Below, piece by piece: positions 49,810 to 60,135 of a stretch of 64,000 nucleotides of DNA. Each line of letters begins with the position of its first letter. Within the stretch, counting starts at the first letter, position 1. This DNA comes from Streptomyces griseomycini. Its GTDB lineage: Bacteria > Actinomycetota > Actinomycetes > Streptomycetales > Streptomycetaceae. The translations under genes and the position numbers were made by a program. The notes under the pieces are model-generated. The model ran no database searches. It was not told where the DNA came from and was given only the letters and a program-made list of their open reading frames with translations. The stretch covers positions 248,001-312,000 of the forward strand of contig NZ_JACHJI010000010.1 of the NCBI RefSeq assembly GCF_014203535.1, given 5' to 3'.

Positions 49810-51254
49810 GCGCCGCCGTGAAGTCGTACGCCGCGGTCGACCTCGGCGCGTCCAGCGGGCGTGTCATGGTCGGCCGCGTCGGCCCCGACAGCCTGGAGCT
49901 GACCGAGGCCCACCGCTTCCCCAACCGGCCCGTGCGCGTGCCGGAGGGGCTGCGCTGGGACGTCCTCGGGCTCTACGCCGGGGTGCTCGACGGGCTGGAG
50001 GCGGCGGGCGCCGTCGACTCCGTCGGCATCGACAGCTGGGCCGTGGACTACGGGCTGCTGGACGCGGACGGGGCGCTGCTCGGCAACCCCGTGCACTACC
50101 GCGACAGCCGTACCGAGGGCGTCGCGGAGAAGGTGTGGGCCACGGTGCCCGCCGAGGAGCTGTACGCGGCGACCGGTCTGCAGCACGCGCCGTTCAACAC
50201 GCTGTACCAGCTGGCGGCGGCCCGCGGATCGGCCCAACTGGACCGGGCCGAGCGGCTGCTGCTGATCCCGGACCTGCTGACGTACTGGCTGACGGGCGAG
50301 CAGGGCACGGAGCTGACCAACGCCTCGACGACCCAGCTGATCGACCCGCGCACCCGGGACTGGGCGCACGGTGTCGCACGGCGGCTGGACATCGACCTCG
50401 GGCTGTTCGCGCCGCTGCGGCACCCCGGGGACCCGGCCGGGGTCCTGCGGCCCGAGGTGCTGGAGGAGACCGGACTGGCCGGGCCGGTCCCGGTGACGGC
50501 GGTCGGCTCGCACGACACCGCGTCCGCCGTGGCCGCGGTGCCCGCCGGCGGTGAGCGGTTCGCGTACATCTGCACCGGCACCTGGTCGCTGGCCGGGCTG
50601 GAGCTGGACGCGCCGGTGCTCACCGAGGAGAGCCGGGCCGCCAACTTCACCAACGAGCTGGGGCTGGACGGCACGGTCCGCTACCTGCGCAACATCATGG
50701 GCCTGTGGCTGCTCCAGGAGTGCGTGCGGGCCTGGGGCGAGCCGGACCTGGGCGCGCTGCTGCTCCAGGCGGCCAAGGTGCCCGCGCTGCGGTCGGTGGT
50801 GGACGCCGGGGACGCGGCGTTCCTCGCGCCGGGTCGGATGCCGGAACGGATCGCCGAGGCCTGCCGGGACTCGGGACAGCCCGTGCCTGCCACGCCCGCC
50901 GAGATCACACGGTGCATCCTCGACTCGCTCGCCCTGGCCCACCGCAGGGCCGTCGAGGACGCGCAGCGGCTCGCCGGGCACGCGGTCGACGTCGTGCACG
51001 TCGTCGGCGGCGGCACCCGCAACGCCCTGCTGTGCCAGCTGACCGCCGACGCCTGCGGACTGCCGGTGGTGTCCGGGCCGACGGAGGCGGCGGCGCTGGG
51101 CAACGTGCTCGTGCAGGCCCGCGCCCACGGCCTGGTCGGCGACCTGGCCGGAATGCGCCGGCTGCTCACCCGCACCCAGCTGCTGACGCGGTACGAACCG
51201 CGCGGCGGCACCCAGCGCTGGCAGGCGGCGCAGGCCCGGCTCGCCCGGTACTGA
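49806..51254 (+). CDS. rhaB: Rhamnulokinase
   Basis: 482 residues of the FGGY carbohydrate kinase family: AAVDLGASSGRVMVGRV (phosphate 1), VGIDSWAVDYGLLD, VTAVGSHDTASAVAAVP and VHVVGGGTRNALLCQLTADACGLPVVSGPTEAAALGN near the C-terminus. SHDTASA and the TGTWSLAGLE region are typical of rhamnulokinases. It phosphorylates rhamnulose for the aldolase. It is translationally coupled to rhaD (ATGA overlap) and followed 72 bases later by lutA. Confidence 0.94.
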   Translation: MSAAVKSYAAVDLGASSGRVMVGRVGPDSLELTEAHRFPNRPVRVPEGLRWDVLGLYAGVLDGLEAAGAVDSVGIDSWAVDYGLLDADGALLGNPVHYRDSRTEGVAEKVWATVPAEELYAATGLQHAPFNTLYQLAAARGSAQLDRAERLLLIPDLLTYWLTGEQGTELTNASTTQLIDPRTRDWAHGVARRLDIDLGLFAPLRHPGDPAGVLRPEVLEETGLAGPVPVTAVGSHDTASAVAAVPAGGERFAYICTGTWSLAGLELDAPVLTEESRAANFTNELGLDGTVRYLRNIMGLWLLQECVRAWGEPDLGALLLQAAKVPALRSVVDAGDAAFLAPGRMPERIAEACRDSGQPVPATPAEITRCILDSLALAHRRAVEDAQRLAGHAVDVVHVVGGGTRNALLCQLTADACGLPVVSGPTEAAALGNVLVQARAHGLVGDLAGMRRLLTRTQLLTRYEPRGGTQRWQAAQARLARY

Positions 51255-51326
51255 CGCGGTCTCCCCCGGGCCCTCGTCCCCGGACTACCCTGCATTCCCC
51301 CGATGATCGATCCACAAGGAGCCGCG

Positions 51327-52082
51327 ATGCGTGTCGCCCTGTTCCTGACCTGTGTCAACGACACGCTCTATCCGGACACCGGGCGCGCCGTGGTGAAACT
51401 CCTGACCAGGCTGGGCGTCGGCGTCGACTTCCCGATGGCGCAGACCTGTTGCGGTCAGGCGCACTACAACACGGGTTACCGTCACGAGGCCGAGCCGCTC
51501 GCCCGGCACTTCTCCGACGTCTTCGAGGACTACGAGGCGATCGTGACGCCGTCCGGGTCGTGCGGGGCGATGGTGCGGGAGCTGTATCCGCGGATGGGCG
51601 AGCGGGCCCGGGCGGAGGGCCGCGGGGACACCCTCGCGGCGACGCTGGCGCCGGTGGTGCCGAAGACGTACGAGCTCACGGAGTTCCTGGTGGACGTGCT
51701 GGGGGTGACGGACGTCGGGGCGTACTACCCGCACACGGTGACCTATCACCCGACCTGTCACGGGCTGCGCGGACTGGGCCTCGGCGACCGGCCCCGGCGG
51801 CTGCTGGAGGCGGTGAAGGGGCTGGAGCTGGTCGAGTTGCCGGGCGCCGAGGAGTGCTGCGGTTTCGGCGGCACCTTCGCGCTGAAGAACTCCGACGTCT
51901 CGGCGGCGATGGGCGCCGACAAGGTGCGCAACGCCGAGTCGACGGGCGCCGAGGTGCTGTGCGCGGCGGACAACTCCTGCCTGATGCACATCGGCGGAAC
52001 GATGACCAGGCTGCGCACCGGCATGCGACCGGTGCACATCGCGGAGATCCTGGCGAGCACGGAGGAGGAGCCGGCCGCATGA
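51327..52082 (+). CDS. lutA: L-lactate oxidation Fe-S subunit LutA
   Basis: 251 residues from ATG 51327 behind AAGGAG. Two cysteine-rich CCG domains: CCGQAHYNTGY and ECCGFGGTFALKNSDVSAAMG; CHGLRGLGLG also fits. LutA, LutB and LutC form an Fe-S complex that oxidises L-lactate to pyruvate. In the rhamnose cluster it would complete the use of lactate made from lactaldehyde. It overlaps lutB by 4 bases. Confidence 0.93.
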   Translation: MRVALFLTCVNDTLYPDTGRAVVKLLTRLGVGVDFPMAQTCCGQAHYNTGYRHEAEPLARHFSDVFEDYEAIVTPSGSCGAMVRELYPRMGERARAEGRGDTLAATLAPVVPKTYELTEFLVDVLGVTDVGAYYPHTVTYHPTCHGLRGLGLGDRPRRLLEAVKGLELVELPGAEECCGFGGTFALKNSDVSAAMGADKVRNAESTGAEVLCAADNSCLMHIGGTMTRLRTGMRPVHIAEILASTEEEPAA

Positions 52083-53605
52083 GCGGAACGTTCGTCGGAA
52101 TGCCTGTGTTTCCCCCACCCACCCACCCGGCGTTTCCCCCACCCACCCACCCGGCGTTTCCCGCCGCCGCGCGGAACGCCGTCCGCGACACCACCCTGCG
52201 CGGCAACCTGCGGCACGCCACGCACACCATCCGGGCCAAGCGGGCGAATGCCGTCGCGGAGGTCTCCGACTGGGCCGAGCTGCGCGAGGCCGGCAAGCGG
52301 ATCAAGGACCACACGCTCCGCCACCTCGACCGCCACCTCGAGCAGCTGGAGGAGTCGGTGACGGCGGCGGGCGGCACCGTGCACTGGGCCGTCGACGCCG
52401 ACGAGGCCAACCGGATCGTCACCGAGCTGGTGAAGGCGACCGGTGAGTCGGAGGTCGTCAAGGTCAAGTCGATGGCCACGCAGGAGACCGGGCTCAACGA
52501 AGCCCTGGAGGCGGAGGGCATCGCCGCCTACGAGACCGATCTGGCCGAGCTGATCGTGCAGTTGGGCGAGGACCGGCCCTCGCACATCCTGGTGCCCGCG
52601 ATCCACCGCAACCGCGGGGAGATCCGGGAGATCTTCGCCCGCGAGATGAGCGAGTGGGGCCGCCCCGCCCCCGAGGGGCTGACGGACGCGCCCGCCGAAC
52701 TCGCCGAGGCGGCGCGGCTGCACCTGCGGGAGAAGTTCCTGCGCGCCAAGGTCGGCGTCTCCGGCGCCAACTTCATGGTCGCCGAGACCGGCACGCTGGT
52801 GGTGGTGGAGTCCGAGGGCAACGGGCGGATGTGCCTGACCCTGCCCGAGACGCTGATCTCGGTCGTCGGCATCGAGAAGACCGTGCCGACCTGGCGGGAC
52901 CTGGAGGTGTTCCTGCAGACCCTGCCACGCTCCTCGACCGCCGAGCGGATGAACCCGTACACCTCGATGTGGACCGGCACCACCGACGAGGACGGGCCGC
53001 GGAACTTCCACCTGGTCCTGCTGGACAACGGCCGCACCGACGCCCTCTCCGACGAGGTGGGCCGGCAGGCGCTGCGCTGCATCCGCTGCTCGGCCTGCCT
53101 CAACGTCTGCCCGGTCTACGAGCGGGCCGGCGGCCACGCCTACGGCTCGGTCTACCCGGGGCCGATCGGCGCCATCCTCAGCCCTCAGCTGCGGGGCACC
53201 GGCAGCGAGATCGACGCGTCCCTGCCGTACGCCTCGTCGCTGTGCGGGGCCTGCTACGAGGTGTGCCCGGTCGCCATCGACATCCCCGAGGTGCTGGTGC
53301 ACCTGCGGGAACGGGTGGCCCAGGGCGGGGAGGTGACCCGGAACGGCAACAAGGTGGTGCTCAAGCCGGCCAAGGGGCACGCCGCCGAGCGCGCCGCGAT
53401 GCGCGCCGCCCGCTGGGCTTTCGCGCGCCCCGGGGCCCTGCGCACCGGCCAGCGCCTCGCCTCGCGCACCCGCCGGCTCCATCCGCGCACCCTGCCGGGC
53501 CCCGGCCGCGCCTGGAGCGGCACCCGGGACCTTCCGCCGGTGCCGGCGGAACCGTTCCGGGACTGGTGGCAGCGCACGCAGGGCGGGAAGGGAGCGGCGA
53601 AGTGA
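52079..53605 (+). CDS. lutB: L-lactate oxidation iron-sulfur protein LutB
   Basis: 508 residues from ATG 52079, overlapping lutA by ATGA. After a repeat-bearing N-terminus (two copies of an 8-residue unit, from the DNA repeat at 52108-52155) comes the LUD domain (RDTTLRGNLRHATHTIRAKRANAVAEVSDW, VSGANFMVAETGTLVVVESEGNGRM), then two 4Fe-4S motifs: CIRCSACLNVCPVYERAGGHAYG and CGACYEVCPVAIDIPEVL. Electrons pass from lactate through these clusters. The extra proline-rich repeat lies before the conserved part and probably does not affect catalysis. Confidence 0.93.
   Translation: MSGTFVGMPVFPPPTHPAFPPPTHPAFPAAARNAVRDTTLRGNLRHATHTIRAKRANAVAEVSDWAELREAGKRIKDHTLRHLDRHLEQLEESVTAAGGTVHWAVDADEANRIVTELVKATGESEVVKVKSMATQETGLNEALEAEGIAAYETDLAELIVQLGEDRPSHILVPAIHRNRGEIREIFAREMSEWGRPAPEGLTDAPAELAEAARLHLREKFLRAKVGVSGANFMVAETGTLVVVESEGNGRMCLTLPETLISVVGIEKTVPTWRDLEVFLQTLPRSSTAERMNPYTSMWTGTTDEDGPRNFHLVLLDNGRTDALSDEVGRQALRCIRCSACLNVCPVYERAGGHAYGSVYPGPIGAILSPQLRGTGSEIDASLPYASSLCGACYEVCPVAIDIPEVLVHLRERVAQGGEVTRNGNKVVLKPAKGHAAERAAMRAARWAFARPGALRTGQRLASRTRRLHPRTLPGPGRAWSGTRDLPPVPAEPFRDWWQRTQGGKGAAK
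52108..52155 (+). repeat. 24-base tandem repeat in lutB
   Basis: Two exact copies of a 24-base unit (52108-52131 and 52132-52155; it begins GTTTCCCCCACCC) are followed by a partial third copy. It stays in frame, adding eight residues of the type FPPPTHPA per copy near the LutB N-terminus. Such units can expand or contract by slippage. Confidence 0.85.
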
Positions 53606-54243
53606 GCAGCAGGGAACGGATCCTGGGCCGGGTGCGGCGGGCCCTCGCCGACGTACCGCGCGACGACACCCCGTACGAGCGGGCCGTCGCCCGTGACTAC
53701 CTGCGCGAGCACGGTGAGCGCACCGTCGAGGAGACGGTGGACCTCCTCGCGGAGAACCTGGCCGACTACCGGGCGCTCGTGCACCGTACGGACGCGGCCG
53801 GGCTGGCCGGGGTGGTCGCCGGGCTGCTCGCGGCGCGCGGCGCGTCGTCGGTGCTCGTGCCGCCCGGCCTCGACGAGGACTGGCTCGCATCGGCGGAGGT
53901 GGCGCGGGTGGCGGACCGTGCGGAGAGCACCCCGCACGAACTGGACCGGGTCGACAGCGTGGTCACCGCCTGCGCGGTCGCGATCGCCGAGACCGGCACC
54001 GTCGTCCTGGACGGCTCCCCCGACCAGGGCCGCCGTCGCATCACCCTGGTCCCCGACCACCACATCTGCGTGGTCCGCGTCCCGGACCAGGTCGTCTCCT
54101 CCGTCCCCCAGGCCCTCGAACGCCTCGACCCGGCCCGCCCGCTCACCTGGATCTCCGGGCCGTCGGCGACGAGCGACATCGAACTCGACCGGGTGGAGGG
54201 CGTGCACGGGCCGCGCACGCTGGAGGTCGTGCTCGTCGGGTGA
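53602..54243 (+). CDS. lutC: L-lactate oxidation protein LutC
   Basis: 213 residues from GTG 53602, overlapping lutB by GTGA. A LUD-domain protein: RERILGRVRRALADVP at the start, SSVLVPPGLDEDWL in the middle, and the conserved C-terminal segment TACAVAIAETGTVVLDGSPDQGRR followed by LVPDHHICVVR, ending with SGPSATSDIELDRVEGVHGPRTLEVVLVG. It completes the LutABC set. A GC hairpin (54245-54256) follows the gene. Confidence 0.93.
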   Translation: MSSRERILGRVRRALADVPRDDTPYERAVARDYLREHGERTVEETVDLLAENLADYRALVHRTDAAGLAGVVAGLLAARGASSVLVPPGLDEDWLASAEVARVADRAESTPHELDRVDSVVTACAVAIAETGTVVLDGSPDQGRRRITLVPDHHICVVRVPDQVVSSVPQALERLDPARPLTWISGPSATSDIELDRVEGVHGPRTLEVVLVG

Positions 54244-54360
54244 GCCCCCTCGGGGGGTGTCGCTGAGTACACCCGTGGATACGGGCTCTGCGCCCAATGT
54301 GCCGCGGCCCTCTCCTCCGTAGCGTCTTCGGCGTGGCACAGGACGTGCCGGACGGAGGAG

Positions 54361-55152
54361 ATGCCGATGTTTCGCAACGGGGCACGACGCGACCACGACA
54401 CGGGACCCGCCCCCGAGGCGCTGCGGCTGGTGAAGGTCACCAAGTCCTACGGCACCGCGGACAGCGCCGTGACCGCGCTCGACGGGGTGACGCTCGGCCT
54501 GGGGCGCGGCACGTTCACGGCGGTCATGGGGCCGTCGGGCTCGGGCAAGTCCACGCTGCTGCAGTGCGCGGCCGGGCTGGACCGGCCGGACAGCGGCATC
54601 GTCCGGGTCGACGGAACCGAGCTGACGGGCGGCAGCGAGGCGGAGCTGACGAAGTTCCGGCGCGGGCGGATCGGGTTCGTGTTCCAGCAGTACAACCTGC
54701 TGGAGACGCTGACCGTCGTGCAGAACACGGTCCTGCCGCTGAAGCTGGCCGGGCGGCGCGTGGACCGGGCGCGCGTCCGGGAGACCTTGGCCGCCGTCGG
54801 TCTGGGCGACCGGCTCGGGCACCGGCCCGACCAGCTCTCCGGCGGTCAGCGGCAGCGCGTGGCGATCGCCCGGGCGCTGGTCACCGAACCCCGGGTGATC
54901 TTCGCGGACGAGCCGACCGGTGCGCTGGACACGCGCAGCGCGCGGGAGGTTCTGGCGCTGCTCCGGCAGGCGGTGCGGGTGCACGGGCGGACCGTGGTGA
55001 TGGTGACGCACGACCCGGTCGCCGCCTCCTACGCCGACAGCGTGCTGTTCCTCGCGGACGGCAGGCTGGCCGGCCGGCTGGACGCGCCGACGGCGGACGC
55101 GGTGGCCGAGCGGCTGGCGCACCTGGGCGACGAGACGACGGCGGGGGTGTGA
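54361..55152 (+). CDS. ABC transporter ATPase (MacB/LolD-like)
   Basis: 263 residues. Walker A GPSGSGKST, Q-loop FQQYNLLETLTV, signature LSGGQRQRVAIARAL, Walker B VIFADEPTGALDT. The Q-loop and TGALDT sequences are typical of the MacB/FtsE-like group, which works with FtsX-type permeases such as the one encoded 4 bases downstream. Such pairs often act in antimicrobial-peptide export or sensing, or in envelope maintenance; no adjacent two-component system points to one of these. Confidence 0.92.
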   Translation: MPMFRNGARRDHDTGPAPEALRLVKVTKSYGTADSAVTALDGVTLGLGRGTFTAVMGPSGSGKSTLLQCAAGLDRPDSGIVRVDGTELTGGSEAELTKFRRGRIGFVFQQYNLLETLTVVQNTVLPLKLAGRRVDRARVRETLAAVGLGDRLGHRPDQLSGGQRQRVAIARALVTEPRVIFADEPTGALDTRSAREVLALLRQAVRVHGRTVVMVTHDPVAASYADSVLFLADGRLAGRLDAPTADAVAERLAHLGDETTAGV

Positions 55153-55155
55153 GCC

Positions 55156-56466
55156 GTGTTCGTACTGGCCATGCGGTCGATCCGGCAGCGGCCCGGACGG
55201 TTCCTCGCGACGCTGCTGTCCGCCTTCCTGGGCGCGGCGGTCATCATGACGTTCAACTCGATGCACGACACCGCCGGCCGGCCGGGCGTGGACCCGGTGA
55301 GCGCCGAGACCCTCCGCACGGCGGCCGGCGTGGTCGGCGGGTACGGCACGCTGCTGGTGTTCTTCGCCGTCGCCTCGACCCTGACGGTGAACGTGCGGCA
55401 ACGGGCGGCCGAGCTGGAGCTGCTGCGCTGCTCGGGTGCGACCCCGGCGCAGTTGAAGCGGATGGTCGTGGGTGAGGCGGCGGTCGTGGCCCTGGTGGGC
55501 GCGGCGCTGGCGGTCGTCCCGGCGGTGCTGGGCGGGCGGCTGCTGCTCGAGGTGTTCCGGGACAGCGGGCAGGTCGCCGGGTCCGTGGACCACTCCTTCG
55601 GGGTCATCGCGCTGATGTCCGGCATCGACATCACCCTGCTCGCCTCGGCGGGCGCGGCGTTCCTCGCGCTGCGGCGCGCGACGCGGGGGCGGCGGCGGCA
55701 CGGCAGGGCGCGGTCGTTCCTCGCCTACGGGGCGCTGGCGGCCGGTACGGCGGCGGTGTGCTCCACGTTCGCCTTCTCGGCGACGGACGGCGCGCTGATG
55801 GCGCCGCCCGCGTACGGGGCGATCCTGCTGTCGGTGGGGCTGGCGCTGATGGCGCCGCGGCTGCTGGAGGGCGTGCTCGGCCGGCTGGCACCGGGCGGGG
55901 CGAGCGGGTGGCTGGCGGTACGGAACCTGCGGCAGCGGGCCGGGGACCTCGCCGGGATCCTGATGTCGCTGATCCTGTTCACGGCGGTGTCCACGGCGAC
56001 CCTCACCATGCAGGCGGTGGAGAGCGACGCGGTGGCGGCCTCGGGCCTGGTGAAGTCGGTCGACGCCAAGAACCTGGAGACGCTGAACTTCACGGTGGTC
56101 GGCATCATCGTGGTGTTCGTCTGCGTGATGCTGGTCAACTCGCTGTACGCGGCGACGACCTACCGCGGCCGGGAGTTCGGGCAGCAGCGCCTCGCCGGGG
56201 CCACGCCCGGGCAGGTGCTGGGAGTGGTGGGGGCCGAGGGGCTGGTCCTCACGGTCGTCGGGCTGCTGTTCGGCACGCTGGCGGCACTGGCCGGGATCGT
56301 GCCGTTCACCGTGGTCCGCGGTGACGCGGTGCTGCCGGAGCAGGTGTTCGGCGTGTGGGCGGCCGTCGCCTCGATCGGCGCGGCGGCGACGCTCGGGACG
56401 AGCCTGGCCACGGCCCGGCGCGTGCTGCGCACGCCGGCGGTGCGGGCGGTGGCCGCAACCGCGTGA
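55156..56466 (+). CDS. FtsX-like ABC transporter permease
   Basis: 436 residues from GTG 55156. An N-terminal membrane segment (LATLLSAFLGAAVIMTF) leads to an extracytoplasmic loop, then several helix groups: VVGGYGTLLVFFAVASTLTVNVRQRAAELELLRCSGATPAQLKRMVVGEAAVVALVGAALAV is the FtsX signature, repeated in the second half (FVCVMLVNSLYAATTYRGREFGQQRLAGATPGQVLGVVGAEG). It forms a two-gene operon with the ATPase. Confidence 0.91.
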   Translation: MFVLAMRSIRQRPGRFLATLLSAFLGAAVIMTFNSMHDTAGRPGVDPVSAETLRTAAGVVGGYGTLLVFFAVASTLTVNVRQRAAELELLRCSGATPAQLKRMVVGEAAVVALVGAALAVVPAVLGGRLLLEVFRDSGQVAGSVDHSFGVIALMSGIDITLLASAGAAFLALRRATRGRRRHGRARSFLAYGALAAGTAAVCSTFAFSATDGALMAPPAYGAILLSVGLALMAPRLLEGVLGRLAPGGASGWLAVRNLRQRAGDLAGILMSLILFTAVSTATLTMQAVESDAVAASGLVKSVDAKNLETLNFTVVGIIVVFVCVMLVNSLYAATTYRGREFGQQRLAGATPGQVLGVVGAEGLVLTVVGLLFGTLAALAGIVPFTVVRGDAVLPEQVFGVWAAVASIGAAATLGTSLATARRVLRTPAVRAVAATA

Positions 56467-56491
56467 CAGAGTGGTGAGCAAGCGCTTGGAT

Positions 56492-56524
56492 GGTGTCCGG
56501 GCACCCCTGGGGTGTCCGGACACC
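56492..56524. promoter_or_regulatory. Two 14-base palindromic repeats before the MoxR gene
   Basis: GGTGTCCGGACACC (56511-56524) is a perfect palindrome; GGTGTCCGGGCACC (56492-56505) matches it at 13 of 14 positions. They are 19 bases apart, about two helical turns, and lie 31 bases before the MoxR start. A further palindrome, CAAGCGCTTG, is at 56479-56488. Candidate operator pair. Confidence 0.55.
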
Positions 56525-56554
56525 GTCGTTCCCGTGCTCAGCCGGAGGCCCCTG

Positions 56555-57408
<854 letters not shown>

Positions 57409-57412
<4 letters not shown>

Positions 57413-58773
57413 ACGCCGTCGCGGACCCGGATCTCGCGGCACGGCTGACCGGCCTCGTCGACGCGCTCCGCGCGCACGGCGTGCGCGTCGGTACCGGCGA
57501 GACCGTGGACGCGGCCCGCGCGGTGGAGGCGCTCGGGCTCGTGGACCGGGACCGGCTGCGGGAGGGCCTGGCTGCCACCCTGCTGCACACGGCCGGTCGA
57601 CGCCCGGTGTTCGACGCGGTCTTCGACCTGTACTTCCCGCGCGGGGTCGGCGCCCCGGGAGCCGGCCCCGCGGACCGGGACGACCTGCGCGAGCGGCTGG
57701 CGGCCGCGCTCGCCGACGGCGACGCGGCGCTGACGGCCCGGTTGGCGGTGGAGGCGGTCGACGGCTTCGGCGGGTACGGGAGTTCACCGGCGTCGGACGG
57801 CTGGTCGTCGTACCAGACGCTGGACCGGCTGCGCCCGCAGACGCTGCTCGCGCGGGTGCGGGACGAGGTCCGGGCACGGGACGGAGCGGCCGGATTCGGC
57901 GACCGGCTGCTGGAGGACGAGATCCGGCGCCGTATCGAGGAGTTCCGGCGGCTGGTGGCCGCGGAGGCGCGGCGCCGGGTCGCCGAACGGCGCGGTCGGG
58001 ACGAGGTCGCCCGGCGCGCGGTGGCCCCGTCCGCCGACCGTGTCGACTTCCTGTTCGCCGGGAAGGACCGGCTGGCCGAACTGCGCCGGACGGTGCGGCC
58101 GTTGGCCCGCAAGCTGGCGACCCGGCTGGCCGCGCGGCGCCGCCGGGCCGCGCGCGGCAGCATCGATCTGCGGCGGACCCTGCGCGGTTCGCTGTCGACG
58201 GGCGGGGTGCCGGTGCGGCCGGTGCTGCGCCGGCGTCGGCCCGCCCGGCCCGAACTGGTGCTGCTGTGCGACGTGTCCGGCTCGGTGTCCGGGTTCTCCG
58301 ACTTCACGATGCTGCTGGTGCAGGCGCTGCACGACCAGTTCTCGAAGGTGCGGGTGTTCGCCTTCGTCAACCGGATCGACGAGGTGACCGGGCTGCTCGT
58401 GCACGGCGCCGCCGACCCGGAGGACCTGAGCGGGCGGATCCGCGGCGAGGCGGCCGTCACCGGCTGGCACGGCAGCAGCGACTACGGCACGGCGCTGGGC
58501 GAGTTCACCGAACGGTACGCCGACGCCGTCGGCCCGCGTACGACCGTGTTCGTCCTCGGCGACGCCCGCACCAACACGGCCGACCCGAACCTGCCGGCCG
58601 TGCGTGAACTGGCCGGCCGGGCCCGGCGCGTGTACTGGCTCAATCCCGAGCAGCGCTCCCGCTGGGGCACCGGCGACTCCGCCGCACCCGCGTACGCCGA
58701 GCTGGTGGAGATGCACGAGTGCCGCACCGCACGGCAGTTGAGCGCGCTGGTCGGGCGGTTGCTGCCGGTGTGA
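57409..58773 (+). CDS. VWA domain protein (CoxE-like), MoxR partner
   Basis: 454 residues from GTG 57409. The C-terminal part (about 285-454) is a VWA domain with the metal-adhesion motif DVSGSVSG (DxSxS) and later threonine and aspartate positions (VFVLGDARTNTADPNL). The N-terminal region (about 1-270) is the CoxE-type helical domain, rich in Arg and Ala. VWA/MoxR pairs act together in assembling protein complexes or metal sites. No CO dehydrogenase or molybdenum gene adjoins, so the client is unknown; the formate-dehydrogenase-like genes 3.2 kb downstream are a speculative candidate. Confidence 0.9.
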
Positions 58774-58785
58774 CCGCGCCGGGGG

Positions 58786-59631
58786 TCAGGCGGCCCTGCG
58801 GGCGGTGAACAGCAGGTACTCCCACTCCATCACCACGGTGCCGGCCCTCGTCCCCCGGTCGTGGCGGCGGGCGAGGTCGGCCAGGTCCCGGTCCAGGGCC
58901 GCGGTGCGCCCGGGGTCGTCGGCGTTGGCCCGGTAGACGGCGATGGTCGGGCCGTAGCGCTGCTTGAAGTAGTCCCGGAACGCCTCGGGCGTCGCGAAGC
59001 GGTCGACCACGACCGTGCGGCGTTCGGCCGTCACGTCCGTGATCCGGTCGCCGAGGAGCGCCTCCACGTGCTCCGGGTCCCCCCACAGCGGGGGCGGCTG
59101 CGCACCGGGCGGGGGCGGCGGCGCGTACGGCTTCATCGCGCCCAGCATGCGCCCGACGAAACCCTCGGGCGTCCAGCTCAGCAGCGCGATCGTGCCGCCC
59201 GGCCGGCAGACGCGGACCAGTTCGCCGGCCGCCGCCCGGTGGTGCGGGGCGAACATGACCCCGACGCAGGACAGCACGGCGTCGAAGGCGGCGTCGTCGA
59301 AGGGCAGCGCCTCGGCGTCGGCCTCCTGCCAGCGCAGTTCCGCGCCCCTCTCCTCCGCCAGCCGCCGTCCGGTGGCCAGCAGCTCGGGGGTGAGGTCGGC
59401 GGCCACCACGTCCGCGCCGGCCAGGGCCGCCGGTATCGCGGCGTTGCCGGTACCGGCCGCGACGTCCAGCACCCGGTCGCCGGGCCCCACCCCGGACGCC
59501 TCGACCAGGATCCTCCCCAGGTCGGGGATCAGCTCGGCGGCCACGGAGGGGTAGTCGCCCTCGGCCCACAACGCCCGGTGCCCGGCCTTCAGCGCACGGT
59601 CCGCCTCGTCCGTGCCGGTCGCGTTCGCCAT
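58786..59631 (-). CDS. Class I SAM-dependent methyltransferase
   Basis: 281 residues from ATG 59631 behind GAGGAG. SAM-binding motif I is VLDVAAGTGNAAIPAALAGADVVAADLTPELL, and LPFDDAAFDAVLSCVGVMFAPHHRAAAGELVRVCRPGGTIALLSW supplies the later motifs, as in UbiE/Methyltransf_11 enzymes. The C-terminal part (about 165-280) is a substrate domain with a proline-rich loop (PYAPPPPPGAQPPP). Substrate unknown; possibly a quinone, lipid or small aromatic. Confidence 0.9.
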   Translation of the reverse strand: MANATGTDEADRALKAGHRALWAEGDYPSVAAELIPDLGRILVEASGVGPGDRVLDVAAGTGNAAIPAALAGADVVAADLTPELLATGRRLAEERGAELRWQEADAEALPFDDAAFDAVLSCVGVMFAPHHRAAAGELVRVCRPGGTIALLSWTPEGFVGRMLGAMKPYAPPPPPGAQPPPLWGDPEHVEALLGDRITDVTAERRTVVVDRFATPEAFRDYFKQRYGPTIAVYRANADDPGRTAALDRDLADLARRHDRGTRAGTVVMEWEYLLFTARRAA

Positions 59632-59775
59632 GACTGCGCTCCTCGGGTTCGTCCGGTTCCGCCCGCCCGCGGGTGCCGCCGCGGCCACCGCCGACGGGCG
59701 GCCCGCCGAGTGCTTCACGGGCAGGGGCGGGCAGGCCCGTCGGGGACACGGCTCCGGATGACCGGCCCGGGCCGG

Positions 59776-60135
59776 TCAGTCCGCCTTCGCGTACGTCTGG
59801 GCCATGCCGCCCGCGAAGTCGTACACCACCACCTGGTCGTCACCGACGACCCACGCGTCGTGGCCGGGCGGGCAGACGAAGACGTCGCCGGGACCCACCT
59901 CGCTCTCGGCGCCGTCGTCCATGCGGATGCGCATGCGGCCCTGGACGACGTAGCCGTTGTGGTGGATCCGGCAGCTTTCGGTGCCCGCGATGGGGCCGAC
60001 GGACTCGGACCAGCGCCACCCCGGCTCGAAGGTGGCCACGGCGAAGTCCAGCCCCGTCATGTGGACGGCTTCGAGGTGCCCCCTGGGGAAATCCCTCCGC
60101 TCGTCCGGCTTGTCCAGCGTCTTGACCTCGAGCAT
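59776..60135 (-). CDS. Cupin domain protein
   Basis: 119 residues from ATG 60135, directly behind GGAGAAGGGG. The cupin barrel is seen as AVATFEPGWRWSESVGP, CRIHHNGYVVQGRMRIRMDDGAESEVGPGDVFVCPPGHDAWVVGDDQVVVYDF, with His residues at HHNG and GHDAW as probable metal ligands. The family has no assigned substrate. It lies between the methyltransferase and the PLP enzyme on the same strand, but the gap sizes (144 and 149 bases) suggest separate promoters are possible. Confidence 0.86.
   Translation of the reverse strand: MLEVKTLDKPDERRDFPRGHLEAVHMTGLDFAVATFEPGWRWSESVGPIAGTESCRIHHNGYVVQGRMRIRMDDGAESEVGPGDVFVCPPGHDAWVVGDDQVVVYDFAGGMAQTYAKAD

Noticed and set aside
52108..52162. Short repeats in lutB considered as a possible CRISPR or prophage scar.
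   Set aside because: Two adjacent in-frame copies without spacers; a simple coding tandem repeat.
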